Source: Sphingomonas naphthae
GTDB taxonomy: Bacteria > Pseudomonadota > Alphaproteobacteria > Sphingomonadales > Sphingomonadaceae
Reading direction: 5' to 3'
Length of the DNA stretch: 64,000 bases
Assembly: GCF_028607085.1 (NCBI RefSeq)
Contig: NZ_CP117411.1
Coordinates: 3,038,001-3,102,000, forward strand
Shown here: positions 8,646 to 17,889 of the stretch, piece after piece
Layout of the letters: each line of letters starts with the position of its first letter
Numbering within the stretch: the first letter of the stretch is position 1
Notes under the pieces: generated by a model
Seen by the model: the letters and a program-made list of their open reading frames with translations, nothing else
The model's database searches: none
Told to the model about the DNA's origin: nothing
Translations under genes and position numbers: made by a program

Positions 8646-8793
8646 TCCTCCCTGAGCTTGCTCGGGGAGGGGGACCATCGCGCAGCGATGGTGGAGGGGT
8701 CCGGCGCACCGGCGAAGTCCGCTCCCGCCTTTGGGTTGGGGAACCCCTCCACCGCCTTGGGCGGTCCCCCTCCCCAAGCGCGCTTGGGGAGGA
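8646..8793. repeat. Composite inverted repeat (CCTCCCC/GGGGAGG type)
   Basis: Outer arms made of CCTCC...GGGGAGGGGG and their imperfect complement enclose inner hairpins such as ACCATCGC...GCGATGGT. It fills the gap between the convergent small HTH gene and the lysR gene. The same architecture is seen at 36204-36333 and 62420-62549. Confidence 0.75.
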
Positions 8794-8796
8794 ACT

Positions 8797-9672
8797 TCAG
8801 CGCAGCGCAGCCCGCGCGATCGCCTCGAACGCGCTGCCCGCCGCCGACATCGGCCGCTGGCTGTCGCGGTTGAGATAGACCGGCAGCTCGCCCCGCTCCA
8901 CCAGCGGCAGGATACGCACCGCCGAGTCGTGCGGCTGGGCGGCGGTGAAGCTGTCCACCAGCGCGATGCCCAGCCCCTGCGCCACGAACGCCACCGCCGT
9001 CTCGGCGAAGCGCACATAAGTCCGGATCGGCGGCCCCTCGCCCCCGAACAGCGCCGCGATCGCGCGCCCGTGCGGCGTATCGGCGCGGAACGAGATCAGG
9101 CTTTCGCCGGCCAGCCGCCCGACCGACAGCGTGCCCGCCCCCGCCAGCGGATGATCGGCATGCACCGCCGCCACCAGCCGCCCCGCCCCCAGCCGCACCG
9201 AATGGACGTTCGGCTGGGCCATCGGAAACAAAGTGAGGGTCACGTCGCCGCGATCGAGCGCGAGATAATCGTCGGTCTGGTCGACCGAGAGGATGTCGAA
9301 TTGCAGCACCAGATCGGGGAAGCGATCGATCAGCCGCTTGAGCAGCGCCGGCAGCACCGAATGGCCGAGCGAGGGCGAGGCGGCCACGCGGAACAGCCGG
9401 TCCTCCCCCGCCGCCAGCCGCCGCGCGACATGATCGAGATCGGCCAGCTCCTTATGCACCCGCTCGACCTGCGCCATCAGCAGATGCGCCTCCTGCGTCG
9501 GCACCAGCCGCCCGCTGGAGCGATCGAACAGCGCAAAGCCGAGCCGGTCCTCCATATGCCTGAGCATCCGCGACAGGCCGGGCTGCGCCACCCCCAGCCG
9601 CGCCGCCGCGCCCCGCACCGTGCCGATCCGCATCACCGCGCGAAATATCTCGACCTGTCGGTGATTGAGCAT
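8797..9672 (-). CDS. LysR family transcriptional regulator
   Basis: 291 residues from the ATG at 9672 (MLNHRQVEIF, the usual LysR opening); in-frame ATGs at 9687 and 9711 are possible. N-terminal helix-turn-helix (AAARLGVAQPGLSRML), then a periplasmic-binding-like effector domain. It is divergent from the dehydroshikimate dehydratase gene with about 100 bases between starts, the classical arrangement for a LysR activator of the divergent gene. The likely effector is a quinate/shikimate intermediate or protocatechuate (inference). The open reading frame ends four bases from a composite repeat. Confidence 0.88.
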   Translation of the reverse strand: MLNHRQVEIFRAVMRIGTVRGAAARLGVAQPGLSRMLRHMEDRLGFALFDRSSGRLVPTQEAHLLMAQVERVHKELADLDHVARRLAAGEDRLFRVAASPSLGHSVLPALLKRLIDRFPDLVLQFDILSVDQTDDYLALDRGDVTLTLFPMAQPNVHSVRLGAGRLVAAVHADHPLAGAGTLSVGRLAGESLISFRADTPHGRAIAALFGGEGPPIRTYVRFAETAVAFVAQGLGIALVDSFTAAQPHDSAVRILPLVERGELPVYLNRDSQRPMSAAGSAFEAIARAALR

Positions 9673-9772
9673 GGCCGCCGATACCATGAGGTTATCGATG
9701 ACGGCAATCATGGCGGCTTATGGCATGTGTACGGATCGGTTAACTGGCTGCCCTCGGATCGAGGAGCCAGCC

Positions 9773-11626
9773 ATGCACAACGCCATCGCCACCGTTTCGC
9801 TGAGCGGCACGCTGGAGGACAAATTGCGTGCGGCCGCCGCCGCCGGCTTCGACAGCGTCGAGATTTTCGAGAACGACCTGCTCGGCTGCGCGCTCTCCCC
9901 GCGCGAGGTGCGCGTGATGCTCGCCGACCTCGGCCTCGCCTGCTCGCTCTACCAGCCGTTCCGCGATTTCGAGGGGATGCCCGAACCGCTGCGCGCCCGC
10001 ACCTTCGACCGCGCCGAACGCAAGTTCGACCTGATGGGCGAGCTGGGCACCGATCGCATCCTGATCTGCTCCAACTGCTCGCCCCACGCGCTGGGCGATA
10101 CGGCCCGCATCGTCGATGATTTCCGCGAGCTGGGCGGGCGCGCGGCGGTGCACGGCATCCGTGTCGGTTACGAGGCGCTGGCATGGGGCCGGCACGTCAA
10201 CGATCACCGCCAGGTGTGGGATATCGTGAAAGCGGTCGATCACCCCGCGATCGGCATCATCCTCGACAGCTTTCACTCGCTCTCGCGCAAAATCCCGAGC
10301 GACAGCATCGCCGCGATCGACGGCGACAAGATCGTCTATGTTCAGCTCGCCGACGCGCCCCTGCTCGACATGGATCTGCTCTACTGGAGCCGTCACTTCC
10401 GCAACCTGCCGGGCCAGGGCGGGCTCGACGTGACGGGCTTCGTCGCCGAAATCCTGCGCACCGGATATGATGGTCCGCTGTCGCTGGAGATATTCAACGA
10501 TCGCTTCCGCTCCAATTCGGCCGCGATGGTGGCGAGCGACGGGGTGCGCTCGCTCGACATGGTGCGCGACGCCGCGATGCGACGCATCGGCGCGGCGACG
10601 ATCATGCCGCCGCCCGCGACGATCCTCGGCACCGAATTCGTCGAATTCGCGGTCGATCCCAAGGATCGCGAGCGGCTGAGCGCGATGTTCACCCGCATGG
10701 GCTTCTCCCCCGCCGGCCGCCATCCGACCAAGGACGTGACCCGCTGGCGCAACGGCGCGGCCAATCTGGTGATGAACGGAGAGCCCGGCGGTTTCGCGGA
10801 GGCGTATCGCACCACCCACGGCACCTCGATCTGCGCGATCGGCCTGAAGGTGGCGGACGGCCCCGCGACGGTCGCCCGCGCCGAGGCGCTCGGCATCGTC
10901 CGCGAGCCGACCGACCTGCCCGCCATGCCGGCGCTGCGCGGCGTGGCCGGCAGCTTGGTCTATGTCGTCGACCAGGCCGATGCCGACGCGATCTGGGGCT
11001 CCGAATTTCGCAGCGCCCCGGCCGCGCCCGGCGCGGGATCGATCGAGGCGATCGACCACCTCGCCGCCGTGGTGCCCAACGACGAATTCCTGTCGTGGCA
11101 GCTCTACTGGCGCGCCTTGTTCGACGTGCAGGTCCAGACCGCGCAGGACGTGATCGACCCCTCCGGCCTCGTCTTCAGCCAGGCGATCCAGAGCCCCGAC
11201 GGCGGCTTCCGCCTGACCCTCAACAGCACCGACGCGCGCGGCACGCTCTCGGCGCGCTTCCTCCATCAGTCGTTCGGCGCGGGCTACCAGCATGTCGCGC
11301 TGCGCACCGCCGACGCGACCGCCACCGCCGCGAAACTGGCCGCGCAGGGCCTCGAAACCCTCGCCATCCCCGCCAATTATTACGACGATCTCGCCGCCCG
11401 TTTCGGCTTCACCGATGCGGAGATCGAGCGCATGGCCGCCCTCGGGCTGCTGTTCGATCGGGATGCCGAGGGGCATGATTACCGCCAATTCTACAGCCGG
11501 GCGTTCGACAAACACTTCTTCTTCGAATTCGTCGAACGGCAGGGCTACGACGGCTATGGCGCGCCCAACGCCGGGATCCGGCTGGCCGCGCAGAACCGCT
11601 ATCGCGAAGAGGCGGTGCCGCTCTGA
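9773..11626 (+). CDS. quiC: Bifunctional 3-dehydroshikimate dehydratase with HPPD-like C-terminal domain
   Basis: 617 residues. The N-terminal domain (about 1-285) is a TIM-barrel of the sugar-phosphate isomerase/epimerase superfamily (DSVEIFENDLLG, LILDSFHSLS, LSLEIFNDRFR) and should dehydrate 3-dehydroshikimate to protocatechuate. The C-terminal half is a vicinal-oxygen-chelate domain like 4-hydroxyphenylpyruvate dioxygenase, with candidate metal ligands in DHLAAVV, YQHVALRT and FFEFVER. The same fusion is known in QuiC1-type enzymes, where the role of the second domain is not settled. Start chosen at 9773 with GAGGAG just upstream. It links quinate/shikimate entry to the pca operon. Confidence 0.9.
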   Translation: MHNAIATVSLSGTLEDKLRAAAAAGFDSVEIFENDLLGCALSPREVRVMLADLGLACSLYQPFRDFEGMPEPLRARTFDRAERKFDLMGELGTDRILICSNCSPHALGDTARIVDDFRELGGRAAVHGIRVGYEALAWGRHVNDHRQVWDIVKAVDHPAIGIILDSFHSLSRKIPSDSIAAIDGDKIVYVQLADAPLLDMDLLYWSRHFRNLPGQGGLDVTGFVAEILRTGYDGPLSLEIFNDRFRSNSAAMVASDGVRSLDMVRDAAMRRIGAATIMPPPATILGTEFVEFAVDPKDRERLSAMFTRMGFSPAGRHPTKDVTRWRNGAANLVMNGEPGGFAEAYRTTHGTSICAIGLKVADGPATVARAEALGIVREPTDLPAMPALRGVAGSLVYVVDQADADAIWGSEFRSAPAAPGAGSIEAIDHLAAVVPNDEFLSWQLYWRALFDVQVQTAQDVIDPSGLVFSQAIQSPDGGFRLTLNSTDARGTLSARFLHQSFGAGYQHVALRTADATATAAKLAAQGLETLAIPANYYDDLAARFGFTDAEIERMAALGLLFDRDAEGHDYRQFYSRAFDKHFFFEFVERQGYDGYGAPNAGIRLAAQNRYREEAVPL

Positions 11627-11635
11627 AACCGAAGC

Positions 11636-11787
11636 CGTTCGTGCTGAGTAGGGACTGAGCCTGTCGAAGTCCCGTATCGAAGCATCCGCGCCAAGGCACA
11701 TCTTTCGATACGCCATTTCGACAAGCTCAATGCCTGTCCTGAGCGACTGCCTTGGCAGGCAGTCGAAGGGGCTACTCAGGACGAACG
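11636..11787. repeat. Dispersed inverted repeat (CGTTCGTCC type)
   Basis: Arms begin CGTTCGTGCTGAGTAGGGA on the left and end with the complement of CGTTCGTCCTGAGTAG on the right; internal pieces (GACAAGCTCAATGCCTG, CTGAGCCTGTCGAAG) are well-known parts of such elements. It fills the gap after quiC and supplies the last codons and stop of the small minus-strand gene 11772-11951. Confidence 0.75.
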
Positions 11788-11951
11788 TGTTTCCATTCCG
11801 AATAGTCGCAGACGTTGCGTGCTATCACCATAGACGCATCCAAAAATGTGTAGGCGCTTTCAGGAGCAGCAAAAGCCGCCACGAGTTCCGCCTTCAGGCG
11901 CGCAAAAGCGTCTTCGTCGGCGCAAACAGGCCGGACTTTCGGTTTCGACAT
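11772..11951 (-). CDS. Small hypothetical protein, 3' end replaced by a repeat
   Basis: 59 residues from the ATG at 11951, supported by GGGAGGGAGG upstream. The core (DEDAFARLKAELVAAFAAPESAY, then FLDASMVIARN) is helical and resembles short antitoxin-like proteins with a conserved IARN end, but I cannot name the family. The last five codons and stop come from the inverted repeat at 11636-11787, so the original C-terminus was probably lost. No toxin gene is adjacent. Possibly a remnant. Confidence 0.5.
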   Translation of the reverse strand: MSKPKVRPVCADEDAFARLKAELVAAFAAPESAYTFLDASMVIARNVCDYSEWKHVRPE

Positions 11952-12004
11952 CAACAGCCTCCCTCCCAACGATATGGCAGGCCGTAATAAGCAGCAAGCC
12001 GATG

Positions 12005-12454
12005 CTACAGCCGCGCCACCGCATCCAGCGCGAGCAGATAGCCCGCCGCGCCGAAGCCCGCGATCACGCCCTTCGCCGCTCGGCCGATATAGCTTTCGTG
12101 GCGGAAGGGTTCGCGGGTGTGGGGGTTGCTCAGGTGGAGTTCGATCACCGGCAGCTCGATCGCCTTGATCGCGTCGTGCAGCGCCACCGATGTGTGGGTG
12201 TAGGCGCCCGCGTTCAGGATCAGCGCCTTCGCACCGCGCGCCCGCGCCTCGTGCATCCAGTCGACCAGAACCCCCTCATGGTTGCTCTGGCGAAATTCGA
12301 GGGTGAGGCCGAGCGTGTCGGCGTGCGTGGCGGATCGGGCGGCGATGGCGTTGAGCGTGTCGTGGCCGTAGATGGCGGGCTCGCGCGTGCCCAGCAGGTT
12401 CAGATTGGGGCCGTTGAGGATCATCACCAGCGGCCGGTCGGCAATCGTCGTCAT
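12005..12454 (-). CDS. aroQ: 3-dehydroquinate dehydratase, type II
   Basis: 149 residues of the dodecameric type II dehydroquinase family. Seen are [13 protein letters not shown] with Arg24, catalytic Tyr29 (PAIYG), the substrate loop (RQSNHEG) and His107 (ELHLSN), then REPFRHESY. It interconverts 3-dehydroquinate and 3-dehydroshikimate. Last gene of the minus-strand block with the TonB receptor, MFS permease and shikimate/quinate dehydrogenase, so it most likely serves catabolism of quinate rather than aromatic biosynthesis. Confidence 0.94.
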   Translation of the reverse strand: MTTIADRPLVMILNGPNLNLLGTREPAIYGHDTLNAIAARSATHADTLGLTLEFRQSNHEGVLVDWMHEARARGAKALILNAGAYTHTSVALHDAIKAIELPVIELHLSNPHTREPFRHESYIGRAAKGVIAGFGAAGYLLALDAVARL

Positions 12455-12474
12455 GCATATGTCCCGTAATCGGA

Positions 12475-12514
12475 CGCTCCCCCCTCTTTGGCGGAGGGGG
12501 GTGAGGGAGGAGCG
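12475..12514. repeat. Small GC-rich hairpin between TonB receptor and aroQ
   Basis: CGCTCC and GGAGCG at the ends enclose an inner CCCCCTC...GGAGGGGG hairpin. It looks like half of the CCTCCCC-type composite repeats. It lies between two genes of one strand and could attenuate read-through from the receptor gene into aroQ. Confidence 0.55.
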
Positions 12515-12537
12515 CCCGCCTGCGTCGGCCGATCCGC

Positions 12538-15500
12538 TTAGAAGCGGACCTTGGCGCCGACGTAGAAGGATCGACCCAGCACGTCGTAGGTGCCGGGCAG
12601 CGTGTTGCCGGGCGTGCCCGCGATCACCAGCGGCTGCTTGTCGAACAGGTTGGTGATGCCGGCACGCAGTTCATACGCCTTGGTCACCGCCAGACGGCCC
12701 GACAGGTCGAACACGTCGTAATGCGGCACGCCGGGCGCGGGGCTGGCGGGGCGGATCACCTGCGTCACATCGTCCATCGAGGCGAGGTGGCGCCAGCGCA
12801 CGCCGAAGTCCGCCTTGCCGACCGTGAGGTTGGCGCTGGTGGTGTAGCGCCATTTCGGCAGCGGCAGCGAGTTGGTGGCGTCGATCGTGCCCGCGAACTC
12901 GGCGAAGGCTTCACCCGGGAAGTTCTTGATCTTGTAGCTGTCGAGATAGCTGACGAGCGTGTTGATCGAGAAGCGGGCGTCGCCCAGATCGCCGAACGTG
13001 CCGAGGCGCACGCCCCAGTCGAGCTGGAGATCGATGCCGCGCGTCTTCAGCCCGCCCAGATTGAGATAGGGCAGCGCCACGTTGGAGATGCCGCCGGTCG
13101 CGTCGCGCTGGATCAGCGCGCAGAAGGCGTTGGCCGCGCTGTAGGTCGGGTTGGTGCCGTCCTGATTGTAGCATTTCGCCAGCGCGGTGTTGCCCGCCAC
13201 CGTCGAGATGACGTCCTTGATCGCGATGTCGTAGAAATCGACCGAGACCGAGATGTTGCTGAGCAGCGGCGACGAGAAGCGCGGGCGCAGCACGACGCCG
13301 GCCGTCTTGGTGGTGGCCGTCTCCGGGCTCAGGCCGGTGTTGCCCGCGTTGGTGACGGGGATGGCGACTGTGGTGAAATTATAGCTGTCGACCAGGCTGG
13401 TCGGCACGCCGGTCGCCACGCACAGCGCGCGGATCTGGGCGGCGTTGGCGCCGGTGCGCGAGACGCTGCGCACGTCGCAGGGGTCGCCCGATGCGGGCGG
13501 ATTGCCGATCTGCACCTGCGCGCCCGTGGCGGAGGAAAACAGCTCGCCGATGTTGGGCGCGCGGATGGCGCGCTGGTAACCGCCGCGGAACAGCACGGGG
13601 GCGATCGGCGCCCATTCCAGCTCCGCCTTGTAGGTCTTGATGCTGCCGGTGACGTTGTAATCCGAATAGCGCCCGCCGACCGACAGGTTGAGGCGGTGGA
13701 AGAAGGGCGTGTCGCGCAGGATCGGCACGAACAGCTCGCCCGCGATTTCCTTCACATTGGTCTTGCCGCTGGTCGGGTTGGTCTGGTTGGTCGCGAAGAC
13801 GTTGCCCGCGATCAGCTGCGCGTCCGGCTGGAAGCTATATTCATTCTCGCGATAGGTGGCGACGACCGACAACTTCACGTCGCCGGCGGGCAGCGCGAAC
13901 AGCGAGCCCTGGACGCTGCCTTCGATCGTGTTCTGCTTGATCTTCTCGGTGCGGGTGATCGTGTCCGTGATGTAATCGACGCACGCCGCCGAGATGCGCG
14001 AGGCGTTGGTCAGGCCGAACGGATTGTAGCCGCCCGCGCAGATCGAGGCGCCGCCGTCGGCCGCGCCGAGCAACTGGTTCACCCGGTTGCCGAGCACGCC
14101 GTTTTCGATGTTGTCGTGGATCGTGTTGCGATCGCGGCTGCCGTAGATGTCGTAGGTCCAGTCGCCCAACCCGATCTTGCCGCGCGCGCCGATGATGAAC
14201 TGGCTCGTCTTGAACGTCGTGTCGAAGATGCGCGGTTCGATTTCGGTGAAGCGGCGGTTGATGCTGAAGCTGGCGGTCGGGTTCGGCCGCGAGGCGAGCA
14301 AGGCGCGCAGGCTGGCCGGCACGAACGGATTGTTCGCCGCCACGTTGACCGTGATGAACTGGGTCAGCGAATTGCCGATGTTGGTGCGGGCGTGGCTGTC
14401 CACATACAGGCCCTGCGCGTAGAGCGTCAGCGCGTCCGACACTTCATAATCGGTCTTGGCGAAGAAGGACTTGCGCTCCATCGGCCGCTCGATCGACTGC
14501 TGGCGCGCGACCGGCTGGCGCACGACACCGCCGAAGGTGACGTAATCGCCACTCGTCGGCCCGGCATAGTTGAACGCGCCGACCTGGCTGAACAGCGAGC
14601 CGTTTTCGTTGAAGCCGAGCGCGTTGGTGCGCACGACCGTGCCGGCGGCGAGGTTCGGGAAGGCCGCGTTGACCGCCGCCTGGCTCGGCAAATTGGTGCC
14701 CGAGGGGACGAAGGTGCCCTGGCCGATGAACGACGACAGGATGCCGAGATCGAAGAAGGACCGCTCCGAACCCTTCAGCTCGTCCCGCTTGGTGTAGCCG
14801 GCGCTGGCGACGATGTTGAAGCGATCGTCCTTGCTGGTCCAGCCGCCCGAGAGCGACACGTCGGCCGAGAAGCGGTCGCCGGTGACGGTGTTGCCGACCT
14901 GCCCGTCGATCTCGATGCCGTTCATGTGGCGGCGGGTGCGGAAGTTGACCACGCCCGAGATCGCGTCCGAGCCGTAGACGGCCGATGCGCCGCCGGTGAT
15001 CGTCTCGACGCTTTCGACCAGCGACTGCGGGATGATGTTGACGTCGGTGACGTTGAACACGGTCGAGGGCGGCAGGCGGCGGCCATCGAGCAGGATGAGG
15101 TTGCGCTTGTCGCCCAGACCGCGAAGGTTGAGCGTCGCGCGGCCGGCCGACGCGGCGGCCGAGGCGCCACCGCCCTGCGAGCCCGAGCCGGGGATGAACT
15201 GCGGCAGCTGGTTGAGCGACTGCTCGACGTTGACCGAACCGCTGGCCTTCAGCGCGGCCTGGCTGGTGGTCACGATCGGGCTGGCCGAGCTATAGTCGCT
15301 GCGGGTGATGCGCGATCCGGTGACGACGATCTCGGCGGTTTCCGGCGCGGGCGCGCCCTGCACTTCGGCCGGGGTGGCGGCGCCCTGCGAGGGCAGCGCG
15401 CCGGGCGCGGTCTGGTCGGCGGCGGCCGGCAGCGAATTGGCGTCGGTGGCCGGGGCGGCGGCGGTGGGCGAGGTCTGCGCCATGGCGGCCGAGGCCGTCA

Positions 15501-15540
15501 GGAATGCGACCGCGGAAATGCCGGTGAACAGCGTTTTCAT
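12538..15540 (-). CDS. TonB-dependent outer-membrane receptor
   Basis: 1000 residues. A signal peptide ends near residue 21 (AAMAQ); a Pro/Ala-rich spacer leads to the plug ([11 protein letters not shown] at about residue 70, then [29 protein letters not shown]), followed by a 22-strand barrel ending in KVRF with the terminal Phe needed for BAM assembly. It would import a ligand across the outer membrane with TonB energy. The operon with an MFS permease and quinate/shikimate enzymes suggests quinate, shikimate or a conjugate such as chlorogenate as ligand (inference). GGGAG lies nine bases before the ATG. Confidence 0.93.
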   Translation of the reverse strand: MKTLFTGISAVAFLTASAAMAQTSPTAAAPATDANSLPAAADQTAPGALPSQGAATPAEVQGAPAPETAEIVVTGSRITRSDYSSASPIVTTSQAALKASGSVNVEQSLNQLPQFIPGSGSQGGGASAAASAGRATLNLRGLGDKRNLILLDGRRLPPSTVFNVTDVNIIPQSLVESVETITGGASAVYGSDAISGVVNFRTRRHMNGIEIDGQVGNTVTGDRFSADVSLSGGWTSKDDRFNIVASAGYTKRDELKGSERSFFDLGILSSFIGQGTFVPSGTNLPSQAAVNAAFPNLAAGTVVRTNALGFNENGSLFSQVGAFNYAGPTSGDYVTFGGVVRQPVARQQSIERPMERKSFFAKTDYEVSDALTLYAQGLYVDSHARTNIGNSLTQFITVNVAANNPFVPASLRALLASRPNPTASFSINRRFTEIEPRIFDTTFKTSQFIIGARGKIGLGDWTYDIYGSRDRNTIHDNIENGVLGNRVNQLLGAADGGASICAGGYNPFGLTNASRISAACVDYITDTITRTEKIKQNTIEGSVQGSLFALPAGDVKLSVVATYRENEYSFQPDAQLIAGNVFATNQTNPTSGKTNVKEIAGELFVPILRDTPFFHRLNLSVGGRYSDYNVTGSIKTYKAELEWAPIAPVLFRGGYQRAIRAPNIGELFSSATGAQVQIGNPPASGDPCDVRSVSRTGANAAQIRALCVATGVPTSLVDSYNFTTVAIPVTNAGNTGLSPETATTKTAGVVLRPRFSSPLLSNISVSVDFYDIAIKDVISTVAGNTALAKCYNQDGTNPTYSAANAFCALIQRDATGGISNVALPYLNLGGLKTRGIDLQLDWGVRLGTFGDLGDARFSINTLVSYLDSYKIKNFPGEAFAEFAGTIDATNSLPLPKWRYTTSANLTVGKADFGVRWRHLASMDDVTQVIRPASPAPGVPHYDVFDLSGRLAVTKAYELRAGITNLFDKQPLVIAGTPGNTLPGTYDVLGRSFYVGAKVRF

Positions 15541-15581
15541 AATCCTACTCCCTGTTTGTACGATCTAGTTAGTTATCTTTA

Positions 15582-15603
15582 GCGGGCGCTCGTTGGCGCC
15601 CGC
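15582..15603 (-). terminator. Hairpin between MFS permease and TonB receptor
   Basis: Perfect 8-base arms (GCGGGCGC and its complement) with a six-base loop, located just after the MFS stop on the minus strand. No T-run follows, so it may lower rather than stop transcription into the receptor gene, or protect mRNA ends. Confidence 0.4.
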
Positions 15604-15611
15604 CAGTCGGC

Positions 15612-16886
15612 CTAAAGTGTGATGCGCTTCACGTCCCCGAGGATGAAGATGTAGGACAGCGCGCCCATCAGCGCGATCAGCCCGATGAAGGCGAGCGCGA
15701 AGACGAAGCTGCCCGTCGCGGCGACGATCGCGCCCACCACGATCGGCGTGACGATGCCCGCCAGATTGGCCGCCAGGTTGAACACGCCGCCGGTGACGCC
15801 GAGCATCCCCTCCGGCGCGATGTCCGACACCAGCGTCCAGCCCAGCGCCGCCATGCCCTGTGCGAAGAAGGCGAGGCTGAGGATCGCGATGACGATGCGA
15901 TTGTCCTCGACGAAATTGGCGCTGACGATGGTGGAGGCGAGCAGCAGGCCGAGAATGATCGGCAGCTTGCGCGCGACGTTTGGCGAAATGCCCCGGCGCA
16001 GCATCGAATCCGACCACCAGCCGCCGAACAGCACGCCGATCGAGGCGGCGATGAAGGGCATGATCGCGAAGAAGCCGATCTTGAGCCAATCCATATGCCG
16101 CTCGACCGCGAGATAGGTCGGGAACCACGTCAGGAAGAATACGAGCGTCGAATTGCCGGCGAACTGGCCGAGGCAGATGCCCCACATCTGGCGGCGACGC
16201 AGCAGCAGGCCGGCCTTCGACCAGTCGAGCTTCTGGCGCGCGGGCTGGTCGATCAAGCCGCCGCCGGCGACGATATGGTCCAGCTCGGCCTGGTTGGCGC
16301 GGCTCCTGCCCGGCTCGCGATAGCGCAGCCACCACACGAGCGAGAAGATCATGCCCGCCGTGCCCGCGCCGATGAACAGCGCCCGCCAGCCGAAATGGGC
16401 CAGCACCGCGAACAGCAGGGGGCTGAGGAAGGCCAGGCCGATATATTCGCCGACGGTATAGACGCCGGTCGCCATCGCCCGCTCCTGCCGGGGGAACCAT
16501 GTCGCCACGACGCGGCTGTTGGCCGGAAAGCAGGGCGATTCCGCGATGCCGAGCAGGAAGCGCAAGCCCAGCAGGCTGGCGATGCCGCCAACGAAGGCGT
16601 GGAGCAGGGTGAAGAAGGACCAGAAGCCGACCGACAGGAAATAGGTCAGCCGCGTACCGAAGCGATCGAGGAAGGCGCCGCCCGGAATCTGCGCGGCCGC
16701 ATAGGTCCAGGAGAAGGCCGAGAAGATGAGGCCCATCAGCGCCGGGTTGATCGCCAGCTCGGCGGTCAGCGAGGGCGCCGCGATGCCGAGGATCGTGCGA
16801 TCGAGATAGTTGATGAGCGTGCCGGTCGCGATCAGGCCGAGGACGCCGTAGCGGACCTTGGACGCACGGGGGGAGAGCGCGCTCAT
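15612..16886 (-). CDS. MFS transporter, aromatic-acid/quinate type
   Basis: 424 residues with 12 predicted membrane helices. Helix 1 contains NYLDRTILGIA and loop 2-3 contains DRFGTRLTY (GXXXDRXGXR signature), close to the anion:cation symporter group (ExuT/GarP/phthalate type). The RFLLGIAESPCFPAN stretch in helix 4 is typical of that group. It would carry quinate or shikimate over the inner membrane. Its ATG overlaps the aroE stop by four bases, so it is translated with the dehydrogenase. Confidence 0.9.
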   Translation of the reverse strand: MSALSPRASKVRYGVLGLIATGTLINYLDRTILGIAAPSLTAELAINPALMGLIFSAFSWTYAAAQIPGGAFLDRFGTRLTYFLSVGFWSFFTLLHAFVGGIASLLGLRFLLGIAESPCFPANSRVVATWFPRQERAMATGVYTVGEYIGLAFLSPLLFAVLAHFGWRALFIGAGTAGMIFSLVWWLRYREPGRSRANQAELDHIVAGGGLIDQPARQKLDWSKAGLLLRRRQMWGICLGQFAGNSTLVFFLTWFPTYLAVERHMDWLKIGFFAIMPFIAASIGVLFGGWWSDSMLRRGISPNVARKLPIILGLLLASTIVSANFVEDNRIVIAILSLAFFAQGMAALGWTLVSDIAPEGMLGVTGGVFNLAANLAGIVTPIVVGAIVAATGSFVFALAFIGLIALMGALSYIFILGDVKRITL

Positions 16887-17779
16887 GCCGCCACGTCCTG
16901 ACCGAAGCTGGCGAAATGCCGCATCATCCGTTCGCTGTCCGCCTTGCGGTCGGTGAAGATCTCGAACGCGCCGACCGCCTGAAACACGGCCATATAGCCG
17001 CCATGCACGGTGCGCGCACCTGTCGCCCGCGCCCGGCGCAGCAATTCGGTTTCGAGCGGGAAATAGACGATCTCGGCGACCCAAAGATCGGGGCGCAGCA
17101 GCGCCCCGTCGAGCGGCAGGCCGGGGTGCGCCGCCATGCCGGTCGGCGTGGCGTGAACGAGCCCGTCGGCCGCGCCGATCGCCGCCACGACATCGCGCAC
17201 CGCGCCGACCCGGTCGCCGCCGAAGCGCGATGCCAGCGACGCGGCGAGCTGCTCGGCGCGCGCCGAATCGACGTCGGCGATCTCCAGCCGCGCGGCCTCC
17301 AGCATCAGCACGGCGCTGGCCGTCGCGGCCCCGGCGCCGCCCGCGCCCAGCTGAACGACCTTCTGGCCGGCGATGCTGCCCAGCTCGCGCTCGATACCCG
17401 AACGGAAGCCATATTGATCGGTGTTATAGCCCTTCGTGCGGCCGTTCACGATCCGCACGGTGTTGACCGCGCCGATCTCGGCGGCGATCGGATCGACCTC
17501 GTCGAGCAGCGGAATGATGCGCTGCTTGCACGGATGGGTGATGTTGAGCCCGTCGAACCCGGCGGCGATGGCCGCCTCCAGCAGGAAGGGAAGATCGTCG
17601 GCGGTGCGGCCCAGCACATCAAGATCGATCAGCCGATAGATGTAGCGCATGCCCTGCGCGTCGGCCTCGACCATGTGGAGCGCCGGGGAACGCGAGCCGC
17701 CGATGCCCTGGCCGATCAGACCGATCAGCGTGCCCGACTGGCTGGTAACGGCATCTGCCACTTCGACACTCCCCTCCAC
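16883..17779 (-). CDS. aroE: Shikimate/quinate 5-dehydrogenase
   Basis: 298 residues. N-terminal substrate domain with GGSRSPALH, catalytic Lys85 (NITHPCK), Asn106 (GAVNTV) and Asp121 (GYNTD), then a Rossmann domain with GAGGAGAA. It oxidises shikimate to dehydroshikimate and/or quinate to dehydroquinate. The cofactor loop reads ADVDSARAE, an acidic residue where NADP enzymes carry basic ones, so NAD use is plausible, as in catabolic quinate dehydrogenases. First gene of the minus-strand operon. A GTG at 17761 with AGGGGAG seven bases upstream is an alternative start to the GTG at 17779. Confidence 0.92.
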   Translation of the reverse strand: MEGSVEVADAVTSQSGTLIGLIGQGIGGSRSPALHMVEADAQGMRYIYRLIDLDVLGRTADDLPFLLEAAIAAGFDGLNITHPCKQRIIPLLDEVDPIAAEIGAVNTVRIVNGRTKGYNTDQYGFRSGIERELGSIAGQKVVQLGAGGAGAATASAVLMLEAARLEIADVDSARAEQLAASLASRFGGDRVGAVRDVVAAIGAADGLVHATPTGMAAHPGLPLDGALLRPDLWVAEIVYFPLETELLRRARATGARTVHGGYMAVFQAVGAFEIFTDRKADSERMMRHFASFGQDVAA

Positions 17780-17812
17780 ACGCGGCCGGCGTTCCGGCTC
17801 TGAATGGCGAAT

Positions 17813-17826
17813 GTACGAACTGGTAC
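17813..17826. promoter_or_regulatory. Candidate TetR-type operator between aroE and tetR
   Basis: GTACGAACTGGTAC: two GTAC half-sites separated by six bases, in the 110-base divergent promoter region of aroE and the tetR gene. The inner bases are not symmetrical, so this is only a candidate site. Confidence 0.3.
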
Positions 17827-17889
17827 GTTACGTCAATCGGATTTTTGCGCGGCGCTTGTGCGGGCGTGGCGCTGTGCCAATAAGGCCGC

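Noticed and set aside
8646-8793. CRISPR array or tandem repeat
   Set aside because: The repeats are inverted and single-copy at each place, with no regular direct repeats and no cas genes.
12721-15582. A 953-codon open frame on the plus strand opposite the TonB receptor gene
   Set aside because: It mirrors a clear receptor gene, is dominated by Arg, Ala, Gly and Asp in patterns caused by antisense GC-rich codons, and has no recognisable domain.
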